Notes: generated by a model from the sequence alone, not told the origin. Shown: positions 34,851 through 43,807, counted from the stretch's first letter. The stretch is 64,000 nt of DNA from Arthrobacter sp. AQ5-05 (GCF_003287975.1 NZ_QMKQ01000005.1:122109-186108); one strand, 5' to 3'. A program made the numbers and translations.

Positions 34851-36845
34851 ATGACTGGCTGGGCCGGAACGAACTGGCAATTTTTTGACGACGAGGACAT
34901 CCAGACCAGGATCGGCGTCACCTTCGGCTTCGGTCTGCTTGACGAAGAAGTTGCGGCCACCGGATCGCTGTCAATGGCGCTGTCCGCTTTGCGCACCGAA
35001 TTGGCACGGCCCGTGGAGCTGGGCGCCGGGCGCACCGGCTTCCCCGAGGTCATCGCCGAGGCGGGAACGGACACCTCGACACTGCTGATCCGCGGCGCCA
35101 CGGACACCGTCGCCGCCGCCTGGCGACGGCTGCCGGGGCTCTTCGACGGCTGGATCGTCACCGACCAGACATCTGCAATGCGCCCGGAACACCCGGTGTG
35201 GCCGGCCGACCTGCTGCGGCGCACCGGCCGCAACGCGGGCGCACTGGCGGCTATCCAGGTGACGGCACCCGATGCATGCGAACGTGCCCGCGTGCTGCTG
35301 CCCCGGCTCGACCCCAAATCCGGTCGGATTCGCGCGGTGTTCTTCACCACCGAGCAATCACTGGTTGGTCTGGGGTTCCCGGTCCGCGAAGCCGCCTCGG
35401 GCACGGAACCTTCCCGGCTGTGGGCCGACGGTACGGCCAAACACACCGGCGGTTCGCCCGCGGGGCCCCTGCCGGAGGGGCCGGGCACGCTGGTTCGGCG
35501 GGCCACGGGCAACGGCACCGGTTCGCTGCCCGCCGGCGAGGACCCGGTCCTGCTCTCCACCCTGGTGCCCCGCTCCGCGGCCGGGCTGGCCGCAGCGGAA
35601 CTGCTTCGCGCCCAACTGGCGGCAACGGCAGCCAACGCGGGGCAGGATCCCGCGGCGATCGGCATCGACATGCTGGGCATCGGTGCGGAATTCTGTGTCT
35701 TCCTTGTTGCGGAGAATCCGCTCGGGGAGTCGGCACGGAAACGCGTGCTCATGGACTTCGGCAAGACCATGGCCATGGTCCCGGACCCGTGGGTGGAGGA
35801 TGCGGTGCGCGAGACCCGCCACGGGCTTTCCCCCCGACTGGCTCGCGAACGCAGGGTGGTGGGCCTCGACGACGATCCGGGCGCCGATACCGCCCGCGTG
35901 CGCCAGGTACTCACCCAGGCAACGCAGTGCCTGCACCTGGCCCTGGAACCAGGGGAGCCCGGACCGGCCCATGCCGGGAAAACCGGACGTGAACGCACCT
36001 TCCGTTCCCTGCCCGGCGGGGACATGACCACCGGCAGGTCCGCGACGCTGGCCATCGGCCAAGGCTCGATCACCCTGGGCACCCGTTCGGCGGGGCACGG
36101 GGCAGGCACCAAGCACGAGACGCGCATTGCGACGAAGGCGATCCTTGCGGTCCTGGAGGATCCGTCAGGAACCTTGGCAATCATCGACGAGGACCAGCAG
36201 GTGTTCACCTTCCACCCGCAGCTGTTCAAGCGCCAGCGGGCGCTGCAACGGCACCTCGAGCCCGTGCTGGCCGGGCTGCCGCGCCTGCAGATCAACAACG
36301 GCGCCGACCCGGCGGCGCTGCGGCATGGCCGCCGGCGGGCCAGGCATTGGCCGGCCTGGCTGCTGGCGGGCTCCGCTGCGCTCGTCGCCTGCCTGGCGGT
36401 GATGATCGCGGTGACCAACATCGATGACCCGCAGGTCACCGGTCGGATCACCATTGGCGAGACGGCGCGGCTGGGCAACGGAACCACGATCACCGCCACC
36501 GGCTTCGAGAAACAGCCAACGGCCCCGACCGACGCGGAGTCCCAGGTGGCCGTGCAGGTGCGCTTCTGCGCCGGGTCCGACACCAAGGGTGCCGAGCTTC
36601 CGCCGGAAACCCAGCGCAGCGTCGCGCCCGCGGACTTTGCGTTGCTCAACCAGCAATACGCCTACGCGCGGCTCGTCGACAGCGGCGCGCAGCTGCGCCG
36701 GGACACCCTGGCCCCGGGGCAATGCGCCGTCGGGGAACTGGTGTTCCGGGGCGTCGACCTTTCCGTCCCGCGCCTGGCCTACAAGAATGCGTTTGGTGAC
36801 GACGTTCTCTGGTACAGCCCCGGGCAGGTTCCCCCGGCACAGTAG
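34851..36845 (+). CDS. Large three-part membrane-anchored protein, unassigned
   Basis: A 664-residue protein. Residues 1 to about 170 (FFDDEDIQTRIGVTFGFGLLDEE, then FPEVIAEAGTDTSTLLIRGATDTVAAAWRRLPGLFDG) recall the alpha/beta layout of M16 metallopeptidases but lack the HxxEH zinc motif. Residues about 210-430 have no recognised match. IATKAILAVLEDPSGTLAIIDEDQQVFTFHPQLF (about 425-460) looks PH-like. One membrane helix (about 508-527) is followed by an exported domain of about 130 residues resembling DUF4352 (GETARLGNGTTITATGF, LVFRGVD). Two cysteines in that domain could pair. The start ATG 34851 follows GGGATCTGG; an in-frame start at 34794 is possible. Function unknown. Confidence 0.75.
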   Translation: MTGWAGTNWQFFDDEDIQTRIGVTFGFGLLDEEVAATGSLSMALSALRTELARPVELGAGRTGFPEVIAEAGTDTSTLLIRGATDTVAAAWRRLPGLFDGWIVTDQTSAMRPEHPVWPADLLRRTGRNAGALAAIQVTAPDACERARVLLPRLDPKSGRIRAVFFTTEQSLVGLGFPVREAASGTEPSRLWADGTAKHTGGSPAGPLPEGPGTLVRRATGNGTGSLPAGEDPVLLSTLVPRSAAGLAAAELLRAQLAATAANAGQDPAAIGIDMLGIGAEFCVFLVAENPLGESARKRVLMDFGKTMAMVPDPWVEDAVRETRHGLSPRLARERRVVGLDDDPGADTARVRQVLTQATQCLHLALEPGEPGPAHAGKTGRERTFRSLPGGDMTTGRSATLAIGQGSITLGTRSAGHGAGTKHETRIATKAILAVLEDPSGTLAIIDEDQQVFTFHPQLFKRQRALQRHLEPVLAGLPRLQINNGADPAALRHGRRRARHWPAWLLAGSAALVACLAVMIAVTNIDDPQVTGRITIGETARLGNGTTITATGFEKQPTAPTDAESQVAVQVRFCAGSDTKGAELPPETQRSVAPADFALLNQQYAYARLVDSGAQLRRDTLAPGQCAVGELVFRGVDLSVPRLAYKNAFGDDVLWYSPGQVPPAQ

Positions 36846-36883
36846 GCGGCGCACGGCCTGCGCCGGCCCGAGCCGCCCTGGAC

Positions 36884-36889
36884 TAGACT
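36884..36889 (+). promoter_or_regulatory. -10 box upstream of the atypical SDR gene
   Basis: TAGACT within ACTAGACTTGTTTG, nearly identical to the rnpB promoter (CTAGACTTGTTTG at 10631-10643). It leaves a leader of about 140 bases containing the near-complement pair GGAGGATT...AGTCTCCTCC (36896-36918). Confidence 0.4.
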
Positions 36890-37034
36890 TGTTTGGAGGA
36901 TTCCTACAAGTCTCCTCCCCATGCGGTGCTGGCAGGATTGAAACCAGCGTCCTGGTATTTGTACGGACACCCCAAGTTCCGGAGCACCGGCGGGGAACCA
37001 ATGATTTTCAAGCAGTGATCCACAAGGAGTGTAA

Positions 37035-37781
37035 ATGACCGACCTCACGGGCAAGTCCGCGATCGTCACCGGGTCGTCCCGGGGCATTGGCGCCGAAGTA
37101 GCCAAGATCCTCGCCGCACAAGGTGCCGGCGTGGTCATCAACTACCGCCAGAAGGCGCCGCGCGCCAACAAGATCGTTGCCGGCATCACCGAGGCCGGCG
37201 GCCGCGCGGTGGCCGTGGGCGCCGACCTGACCGGCCCCGAGGGCCCGGCGGCACTGGTCGATGCCGCGATCGAGAACTTCGGCTCGCTTGACGTGCTGGT
37301 GCTCAACGCCTCCGGCGGCATGGAATCGGGCCTCGGCGAGGACTACGCGCTGCGCCTGAATCGCGACGCCCAGGTCGCCATGCTCGAGGCGGCCACCGCG
37401 AAGATGGCCCCGGGCTCCCGCGTCGTGTTCGTCACCAGCCACCAGGCACACTTCATCGACCAGGTCGAAACCATGGACGCCTACGAGCCGGTGGCCCGCT
37501 CCAAGCGCGCCGGGGAACTGGCGCTGCGCGAGTTCATCCCGGCACTCGAGGCCAAGGGCATCACCTTCGTGGTGGTCTCCGGCGACATGATCGAGGGAAC
37601 CATCACCGCGACGCTGCTGGACCGTGCAGAGCCCGGCGCCATCGAAGCCCGCCGTGCCGCCGCCGGCAAGCTGTACTCCGTGGTGGAGTTCGGTGGCGAG
37701 GTGGCCGCGATGGTCACCGCAGATGTCCCGACCGGCCACACCGAGTACGTGGGCGGGGCCGGGGACTTCCTCAAGAAGTAG
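37035..37781 (+). CDS. SDR-family oxidoreductase with non-canonical active site
   Basis: A 248-residue short-chain dehydrogenase. The Rossmann motif TGSSRGIGAEVA and LVLNASGG are normal. The active-site region reads VVFVTSHQAHF (Ser retained), then AYEPVARSKRAGE, so Tyr and Lys are seven residues apart instead of YxxxK. This spacing recurs, as far as I recall, in one actinobacterial SDR branch and need not abolish function, but it departs from the catalytic rule. AAGGAG is 6 bases before the ATG. Substrate unknown. Terminator follows. Confidence 0.85.
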   Translation: MTDLTGKSAIVTGSSRGIGAEVAKILAAQGAGVVINYRQKAPRANKIVAGITEAGGRAVAVGADLTGPEGPAALVDAAIENFGSLDVLVLNASGGMESGLGEDYALRLNRDAQVAMLEAATAKMAPGSRVVFVTSHQAHFIDQVETMDAYEPVARSKRAGELALREFIPALEAKGITFVVVSGDMIEGTITATLLDRAEPGAIEARRAAAGKLYSVVEFGGEVAAMVTADVPTGHTEYVGGAGDFLKK

Positions 37782-37800
37782 CCCGCAGCATTCATCCCCC

Positions 37801-37820
37801 TGCCGGACCGCGGTCCGGCA
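37801..37820. repeat. Perfect 20-base palindrome
   Basis: Half-site TGCCGGACCG followed directly by its reverse complement CGGTCCGGCA, no spacer, 20 bases after the SDR stop and immediately before the terminator hairpin. It could be a protein binding site or the foot of a cruciform. Confidence 0.6.
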
Positions 37821-37824
37821 GCCC

Positions 37825-37862
37825 AAGGATTCCCGCCTCCCGTCAGGGAAGCGGGAATCCTT
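37825..37862. terminator. Bidirectional terminator between the SDR and PEP-mutase-family genes
   Basis: AAGGATTCCCGC (37825-37836) pairs exactly with GCGGGAATCCTT (37851-37862) across a 14-base loop. It lies between convergent stops at 37781 and 37893 and can serve both. Confidence 0.8.
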
Positions 37863-37892
37863 CTGCGGGTGCGCCTTCGGGCCGGTGTCGGT

Positions 37893-38699
37893 TCAACTGC
37901 CGAGCAGGCCATCGACGTCGGGCAGGCCCTCGAACCGGGTGAACTTCCCTTCCTCGGCGATCTCCCGTGCGGCCTCCAGGAATCCGGCCCAGGCGGTGCG
38001 CGCCAGCGTGCCACCCACGCTGATCCGACGCACCCCGAGGCCCGCCGCTTGGGTGACGGTCATGAAGGGTGCATTGACCAGGAGGTTCACCGGCTTGGGG
38101 GCAACAGCGGCTACGATGGCCGAGACTTGCTCGATGGAGTCGATCCGCGGGGCGTAGAGGCAATCGGCGCCGGCCTCGGCAAAGGCACGCAGGCGGCGGA
38201 TCGTTTCGTCGATGTCGGGGCGGCCATGGACGAAGCCCTCGGAGCGCCCGGTGAGCAGGACCCCGCTCCCGCTGCGGTCGATCGCCTCGCGCGCGGCCCG
38301 GATCCGTGCCACGGCCAGGTCGAAACCGAACAGGGGTTCTTCGGGGTCGCCCGAGGCGTCCTCGATGGACAGCCCCGCGACCCCCGTGGACACGGCCCTG
38401 GCGACGTTTGCCCCAACCTCGTCGGGATCGACCGCGTAGCCGCCCTCGAAGTCGGCGTTCACCGGCACCCCGACGGAATCCACGATGGTGCGCAGATGCG
38501 CGAGCACCCGGTCGATGCTTCCCGAGCGGTCGGGGTGGCCGGTCGTCCAGGCGAACCCCGAACTGGTCGTCGCCAGTGCCGCAAAGCCCAGCTGTTCCAG
38601 GGCACGGGCGCTGCCGGCATCCCAGGGGTTGGGCATCACGAAGCACCCCGCGGAGTGCAAGCGGCGGAACGCGGCGATACGGTCATCTGACCTGGACAT
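37893..38699 (-). CDS. Isocitrate lyase / PEP mutase family protein
   Basis: A 268-residue TIM-barrel enzyme. Conserved pieces are FVMPNPWDAGSARALEQLGF, ATTSSGFAWTTGHPD, NADFEGGYAVDPDEV (metal-binding acidic residues), GLSIEDASGD, LTGRSEGFVHG and LGVRRISVGGTLARTA. The diagnostic KKCGH of true isocitrate lyase is absent, so it belongs to the PEP phosphonomutase-like group (oxaloacetate/2-methylisocitrate-type C-C or P-C lyases). Substrate cannot be assigned. GAGG precedes the ATG. Monocistronic, convergent with the SDR gene. Confidence 0.88.
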   Translation of the reverse strand: MSRSDDRIAAFRRLHSAGCFVMPNPWDAGSARALEQLGFAALATTSSGFAWTTGHPDRSGSIDRVLAHLRTIVDSVGVPVNADFEGGYAVDPDEVGANVARAVSTGVAGLSIEDASGDPEEPLFGFDLAVARIRAAREAIDRSGSGVLLTGRSEGFVHGRPDIDETIRRLRAFAEAGADCLYAPRIDSIEQVSAIVAAVAPKPVNLLVNAPFMTVTQAAGLGVRRISVGGTLARTAWAGFLEAAREIAEEGKFTRFEGLPDVDGLLGS

Positions 38700-38849
38700 G
38701 GCACACCTCGGATGTGGTTCGGTTCCCAGACTCTACGCGCGGGGCAAGGCCCCGACAAGGGGTTCCCCCACCGGTGCTGTTGCGGGGGAGGGGGGCGGAC
38801 AGTTCCCACTTCCCGGTGTCCAGGATCCGCTCCGGGGAGCGCAGGCCGA

Positions 38850-39875
38850 CGGCAAATCCGCAGCTTCCGCGCCGGCATGGGGCCTGATTCCGGGATCATC
38901 AGCAGGATGCTGCCGGTCCCGGCGATGGAAATCCCCGGAATGATGCCGGCGTGGACCAGCCCCGCGAGAACGCCGCGGTCCACGGAAGAGGCGAATTTCC
39001 CGACATTGACCTGCAGGTTCCCGTTCTCGATCTTTTTGTTCGGCATGGACAGGTTCCGCCGCACGCAGCTTCGCAAGTTCAATGGTCTCGTCCCATTCCC
39101 CGCGCAGCGCGACCCCGAAACCCACCGCGAGCGATTCGAGGCCGAGCGCCCGAGCCCACGTGGTGCGCCGTTCGAGGATCCGCGCGTACCGCTCGATGAC
39201 GTCCACATCGACCGTGCCCTGGTTGCGGGCGCTCGGATGCTGGATCTTCACCGCCTACCTGCTGCCCGCTTCTCGGCACCGCGGCGTGCAGCTGCGCGAC
39301 CGACGCGGAGGCCCGCGGCCAGGTGCCATTCGATTCGAAGGCCTCGTCCATGTCCCGGCCCGGGTCCGCCGCCGGCAGCGGGCGCAAGGCGCCGAAGTTT
39401 TCCGGCTGGGCGCGTGTCTGGAACATCGACAGCTCGGCAATGCATTCCGCGGCAGCGCGTCGGCCCGGATCGACAGCATCTGGCCAAGCTTGATCAACGT
39501 GACCCCGGGTTTCCCCGGCGTGGCGGCCAGGGCCTGGGCCGTCCGGGCCGCCACGCCGGGGTTCGGCCCTGCATCGAGCTGACCATGCCCCACGGGGTTC
39601 CCGGGCTGCCGGTGCCCAACGCGACGGCCCAGGCGTTCGAGAGGCCCAACAGCATCAGCGTGGGGACCAGCGCCTTCGCAGCGTCGTCGGTGCCGGCGAT
39701 CCCGGAGTTCGCCAGGTGGACCGTGGTCATCGGGCGCCTCCGAAACAGACGGCGAGGCCGACCGCGACGGAGCGCGGCCATCCGACGGGGACTCCCAGGA
39801 TGCGTCGCACGCCAATGGCCGCGGCCAACGCCACGGGAACCGCCAGGACCGCGGAGAGCAGCAGGGGGGAGGAAC
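38850..39875 (-). pseudogene. AarF/ABC1/UbiB-family kinase-like gene, extensively decayed
   Basis: Read on the reverse strand, family segments follow each other in correct order but in changing frames. First is a membrane-like VLAVPVALAAAIGVRRILGV (near 39840), then GVTLIKLGQMLSIRADALPR (near 39500), FGALRPLPA...ASASVAQLHAAV (39400-39280) and MKIQHPSARNQ...DVDVIERYARILERRTTWAR (39251-39150). Last comes LQVNVGKFASSVDRGVLAGL then GTGSILLMIPESG (39025-38890). At least four frame changes are needed. The catalytic block between the ERRTTWAR helix and NVGKFASS, which should hold HADLHPGN and DFG, is missing. This accounts for most of the 1.4 kb apparently gene-free stretch. Confidence 0.8.
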
Positions 39876-40048
39876 GCTGGGGTGCCTGTCGGATCCGAGC
39901 TCCGGCTCCAGGTGACCAGGCGACAGGGGAAGAACCGGGCCCTGACAGGTGCACCGCTGCGGCCCACGGGTCCAGACCACGCGAAACGACCCGTTGCCGA
40001 TATGGGGGGCGATGCCGCGGTTTGATGGTTGGGGGCGCAGATGCAAAA

Positions 40049-40088
40049 GGAGGCGTCCGACACCCGGTGTCGGGTGTCGGACGCCTCC
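40049..40088 (-). terminator. Terminator of the VanW-family gene
   Basis: GGAGGCGTCCGACACC (40049-40064) and GGTGTCGGACGCCTCC (40073-40088) form a perfect 16-base stem with an 8-base loop. On the reverse strand it is followed by TTTT. It starts 24 bases after the stop. Confidence 0.92.
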
Positions 40089-40111
40089 TGGGCGGGCGCT
40101 GCGGGCCGGCG

Positions 40112-41893
40112 CTAGGGCTTCTTGCCGCAGACGACCTTGTTCCAGGGCTGGTAGGTCCAGGACTTGGTCTCCGCCGGAAGCGTCTTGTCCGCCGAGCTGC
40201 GCGAACGGGTGACATTGATGGAGAAGCCCTTCTTGCCACCGTTTTCCGGCACGCAGTTCTTCGCCGGGTTGTAGGTGGTGCGCGGGTTGGTGAGGTTGTA
40301 CTTCGCGCTCGAGGAGGACTTGACGGTCCAGTAGTCGGTGGACCACAGTCGCGTGTGCACCCGGCCACCACCGACCCAGGCCTCGATCATGACGGCGTAG
40401 GGCGTGTTGTTCTTCCACGCCATGTCGACCTGGCCCTCCCAGAGGGTGGCCTCGCGGCCGGCGGGGTAGCGGTCGAACCAGCGGCTGTGCGGCTTGTGCG
40501 TGATGTCGTCGTACCCGGCCAGGAACCCGGCGTTGTACATCTGGGTGGAGATCTGCGACAGTCCGCCGCCCACGGCCTCGGTGGCGAATCCGTTGACCAC
40601 GACGCCGGAACCGAAGTATCCGTTGGCCGCGGTGATCGGGCCCAGGGCCTTTTCCAGCGAGAAGATCTCCCCGGGCTTCACCAGCACGCCGTTGAGGCGC
40701 TTGGAGCCGGCGTAGAGGTTCTTGGTGCGCACGGTGTCGGAGGCCGGATACGGGGTCGAGAAGTTCACGATGGCTTCCTTCACGCCAAGCTTCTTCGCCG
40801 CCTCGGTGGTCAGCTCCGGAACGGTGGTGGCCAGCTTGACGTTGGCGGTGCGGTCCTGGTCCAGGGAAGCGGCCAGCACCAGCTTGTCCAGGCCCTTCTC
40901 GTCGATGGACTTGCCGTTTTCCGAGGGAATGACGGTGGGCTTGCCGCCGGAGAGCACGATCCGTGCGTTCTTGGCGGAGGACTTGAACCCGTCGGAACCC
41001 TCGCTGGCGGCTTCGGCCAGCTTCTTCGGATCCAGGGACATGGCCACCGCGTCGTCGGCGATCTTGAACGATGCGGCGCCGGCCAGCTGGACCGGGCTCA
41101 GCGAGGCGTTGGATTTCCCGTCGGTGAGCGTGATCGGGCCGTCGACCAGCGGCTTGGCCGTCTCGTCGAGCGCCTTTTCGAGCGTTTCCAAGGAGGTCTT
41201 GGGGGCGGTGAGCGTGGCCGGAAGCGTGATGGGGTCCGCGGCGTCGAACCAACCGTTGGCAAGGACCGATACCGATTCGTCGAGGTTCAGCTCAACGCCG
41301 GTGACGGGCTTTTTCAGCACGGGCTTGGCGCCGTCGAAGGCCAGCGTGCCCTCGGTGGTCGTGGCCGCGAACTTTGGGGCCAGCGCCTCCACGGCGCCGC
41401 GAAGCTTGGCGTCGTCGACTTCCAGGACCGGCTCGATGTGCAGCTGGCCGGTGACGCGCTTGACGAGGTTGGCCGGGTTCAGGTCGAAACCGGTGAGTCC
41501 GTCGAGGGTTTGGTCGATGTTCACGCCCAGGCCTGCGGTGGCCGGATCGAGGGCTTCTTCCTTGCCGTTGACCGCCACGGTGATCTTCTTGGCGGCCTCG
41601 GGTGCGAGCTTGTGCTCGAGGACCTGGCGTGCGGCCTCGGCCGAGAGCGAGCCGACGTTGACCCCGTGCACCGTGGTGTTGGCGGGGATCTGCGAGCCTA
41701 CAAAGGCGGCGGCACCGGCGTACAGGCCAGCGGCCAGTGCGACCGACGCGCCGGCGATGAGCCAGCCGCGACGTGACTTGCGTTCCGGGCTGCGCTGTCT
41801 GCGGCCCAATTCTTCACTAAGCAAAACGACTGGTTCTCTTCCATCGGGGGCACGCCGGCGTACCGTGACTTGGGTGGCGACGCACAGCACCAT
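40112..41893 (-). CDS. VanW-family protein with peptidoglycan-binding-type repeats
   Basis: A 593-residue protein anchored by one N-terminal helix (about 43-65, WLIAGASVALAAGLYAGAA). Two or three PG_binding_4-like modules follow (VHGVNVGSLSAEAARQVLEHKL, ALDPATAGLGVNID, PVTGVELNLDESV). Then comes the VanW domain (NLYAGSKRLNGVLVKPGEIFSLEKALGP, AVGGGLSQISTQMYNAGFLAG, HSRWFDRYPAGREATLWEG). VanW proteins are cell-surface proteins of unclear activity; they are not by themselves vancomycin-resistance enzymes. ATG 41893 is used; GTG starts a few codons later are possible. Strong terminator downstream. Confidence 0.9.
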   Translation of the reverse strand: MVLCVATQVTVRRRAPDGREPVVLLSEELGRRQRSPERKSRRGWLIAGASVALAAGLYAGAAAFVGSQIPANTTVHGVNVGSLSAEAARQVLEHKLAPEAAKKITVAVNGKEEALDPATAGLGVNIDQTLDGLTGFDLNPANLVKRVTGQLHIEPVLEVDDAKLRGAVEALAPKFAATTTEGTLAFDGAKPVLKKPVTGVELNLDESVSVLANGWFDAADPITLPATLTAPKTSLETLEKALDETAKPLVDGPITLTDGKSNASLSPVQLAGAASFKIADDAVAMSLDPKKLAEAASEGSDGFKSSAKNARIVLSGGKPTVIPSENGKSIDEKGLDKLVLAASLDQDRTANVKLATTVPELTTEAAKKLGVKEAIVNFSTPYPASDTVRTKNLYAGSKRLNGVLVKPGEIFSLEKALGPITAANGYFGSGVVVNGFATEAVGGGLSQISTQMYNAGFLAGYDDITHKPHSRWFDRYPAGREATLWEGQVDMAWKNNTPYAVMIEAWVGGGRVHTRLWSTDYWTVKSSSSAKYNLTNPRTTYNPAKNCVPENGGKKGFSINVTRSRSSADKTLPAETKSWTYQPWNKVVCGKKP

Positions 41894-41971
41894 GGCCGTG
41901 CCGCCCTTTGCATCCTACCGGTGGGCTCCAAACGAAGGAGTAATCAACCGGTGATTAGCAGCAAATTGTTA

Positions 41972-42877
41972 TCAGATCCCTACCAAGTTGGCGATGATGT
42001 CCAGTCGCGGCAGGTCGATCCGGGCATCGGCGGCATCGCGCAGCATCGGCTTGGCGTTGAACGCCACGCCAAGCCCCGCGGCGCCGACCATGTCCAGGTC
42101 GTTGGCGCCGTCGCCGGCGGCGATGGTGTGTTCCATTGCGATACCCAGTTCCTTGGCCCAGGTGCGCAACATCACTTCCTTGAAGGCACGGTCCACGACC
42201 GTTCCGTTCACTGCCCCGGTCAGCTTGCCCTCGGCGATGACCAGGTCGTTGGCCCGGGCGAAGTCCAGGCCGAGCTCGGCGGCCAGCGGATCAAGGATCT
42301 GGGCGAAGCCCCCGGACACCACCGCGACGTGGTGTCCCGCGGCCTTGAAGGCCGCGATCAGTTCGACGGCGCCGTCGGACAGTTCCAGGCGCGCACGCAC
42401 CGCGTCGATCACCGCCGCATCAAGCCCGGCCAGCGTGGCCACGCGGGCGTGCAGCGAGGCGGCGAAGTCCAGCTCCCCGCGCATCGCGGACTCGGTGACC
42501 GCGGCAACCTCTGCCTCGCGGCCTGCATGGGCGGCGAGCAGCTCGATGACTTCCTGCTTGATCAGTGTCGAGTCCACGTCCATCACCAGCAGCAGCTTCT
42601 TGGCGCGCACCAGTTCGGCCGGGACCACGGCGATCGCGGTGCCCCGCACCGCGGGTTCATCGGAGCGGGCCAGCTGGGCGTCCAGCGGGTTCACCAGGGC
42701 GCGGAGCTGGCGCACCGTCCCGGCAACCTCCCAGCGTGCCCCGCTGCGCCCGGCGCCGGTGAACGCCGTCTCCTCGATGACCCCGTGGCCGGCTGCGGCC
42801 AGGGTGCGGCGCAGCCCGACGGGTTCGGGGCAGGAGGCTGCGGCGGAATAAAACACGATGAAGGCGGTGGATTGCAT
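41972..42877 (-). CDS. serB: Phosphoserine phosphatase
   Basis: A 301-residue HAD-superfamily enzyme for the last step of serine synthesis. HAD motifs: LLVMDVDSTLI (Asp nucleophile), VAVVSGGFAQ and IAAGDGANDLDMVGAAGLGVAF, with LTGAVNGTVVDRAFKE between. The N-terminal 100 residues are an ACT-like regulatory part that is shorter or divergent compared with mycobacterial SerB. The start ATG 42877 gives MQSTAFIVFYSAA, with GGGAG upstream. Cytosolic. Divergent from the ABC ATPase gene. Confidence 0.93.
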   Translation of the reverse strand: MQSTAFIVFYSAAASCPEPVGLRRTLAAAGHGVIEETAFTGAGRSGARWEVAGTVRQLRALVNPLDAQLARSDEPAVRGTAIAVVPAELVRAKKLLLVMDVDSTLIKQEVIELLAAHAGREAEVAAVTESAMRGELDFAASLHARVATLAGLDAAVIDAVRARLELSDGAVELIAAFKAAGHHVAVVSGGFAQILDPLAAELGLDFARANDLVIAEGKLTGAVNGTVVDRAFKEVMLRTWAKELGIAMEHTIAAGDGANDLDMVGAAGLGVAFNAKPMLRDAADARIDLPRLDIIANLVGI

Positions 42878-42993
42878 TCCTGTATTCTCCCGTGGCTTGG
42901 CGCGTTGGCCCAAAACGGTACGTGGTTTGTTGCGCGGGGCACCGCGGCAGCAGAACGGCCGGGTCCGGTTGGGCCAAAGCCGGGTCACTGGCC

Positions 42994-42999
42994 TAGTGT
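42994..42999 (+). promoter_or_regulatory. -10 box of the ABC ATPase gene, leaderless type
   Basis: TAGTGT ends 7 bases before the ATG at 43007. A possible -35, TTGGGC, lies at 42969-42974 with a 19-base spacer. There is no Shine-Dalgarno sequence in the short gap. Confidence 0.4.
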
Positions 43000-43006
43000 T
43001 TTACCC

Positions 43007-43792
43007 ATGAATGAAGTGCTGGGCCTGGCCGACGTCTCCGTGGTACGCGGACGCAAAGATTTACTGACCGATATCAACTGGCAGGTAAAGGAGGGCGAAC
43101 GTTGGGTGGTGCTGGGGCCCAACGGCGCCGGAAAAACCACGTTGCTGCAGATTGCCGGTGCCCGAATGCACCCCACGCGCGGCGTGGCAGGGGTGCTGGG
43201 CGAGGTGCTCGGGGCGGTCGACGTCTTTGAGCTGCGCCCACGCATCGGCCTGTCTTCCGCGGCCCTGGCCAACCACATCCCCGAGGGCGAGAACGTGCTC
43301 AACGTCGTGCTGACCGCCTCCTACGGGATGACCGGGCGCTGGCGCGAGGCCTACGAGAAGATGGACGAGCGCCGCGCCTTCGCGCTGCTGCACGACTGGG
43401 GCATGTCCACCATGATCAACCGCCCCTTCGCGACCCTTTCCGAGGGGGAACGCAAGCGCGTGCAGATCGCCCGGGCGCTGATGGCCGATCCGGAACTGCT
43501 GCTGCTCGACGAGCCCGGCGCCGGACTGGATTTGGCCGGCCGCGAGGACCTGGTCGCGCGGCTTTCCGAACTTGCCGCCGACGAGGAGGCCCCGGCAATG
43601 GTGCTGGTCACCCACCACCTCGAGGAGGTGCCGCCGGGCTTCACCCACGTGCTGCTGCTGCGCGAGGGCCACGTGGTAGCCGCCGGCCCCATCGAGACGA
43701 CGTTGACCGAGGAAAACCTTTCGGAGACCTTCAACACGCCCCTGAGCCTGCGGGCCGAGGGCGGGCGCTACAGCGCCGTCGCCAAGCGCTAG
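43007..43792 (+). CDS. ABC transporter ATP-binding protein (ModF/YlmA-like)
   Basis: A 261-residue single cassette: Walker A LGPNGAGKTTLLQ (about 38), an unusual signature LSEGERKRVQIARAL (E instead of G in LSGGE), Walker B LLLLDEPGAGLDL, and switch His in VLVTHHLEEVPPG. No permease gene is adjacent; such orphan ATPases of the YlmA type may work without one. The ATG directly follows a TAGTGT promoter element. A terminator follows at 43808. Confidence 0.88.
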   Translation: MNEVLGLADVSVVRGRKDLLTDINWQVKEGERWVVLGPNGAGKTTLLQIAGARMHPTRGVAGVLGEVLGAVDVFELRPRIGLSSAALANHIPEGENVLNVVLTASYGMTGRWREAYEKMDERRAFALLHDWGMSTMINRPFATLSEGERKRVQIARALMADPELLLLDEPGAGLDLAGREDLVARLSELAADEEAPAMVLVTHHLEEVPPGFTHVLLLREGHVVAAGPIETTLTEENLSETFNTPLSLRAEGGRYSAVAKR

Positions 43793-43807
43793 CCCCGGCG
43801 GCCCTTG

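Noticed and set aside
38712..40025. 437-codon forward-strand gene
   Set aside because: Its sequence is Arg/Pro-rich shadow of the AarF remnant read on the other strand; no family character and no ribosome site.
39255..41252. 665-codon reverse-strand gene across the VanW region
   Set aside because: Most is an off-frame shadow of VanW; only the IKLGQMLSIRADALP piece is meaningful and belongs to the AarF pseudogene.
40112..41893. Vancomycin-resistance locus
   Set aside because: VanW-family proteins are common surface proteins; no vanHAX-type genes are present, so no resistance is implied.
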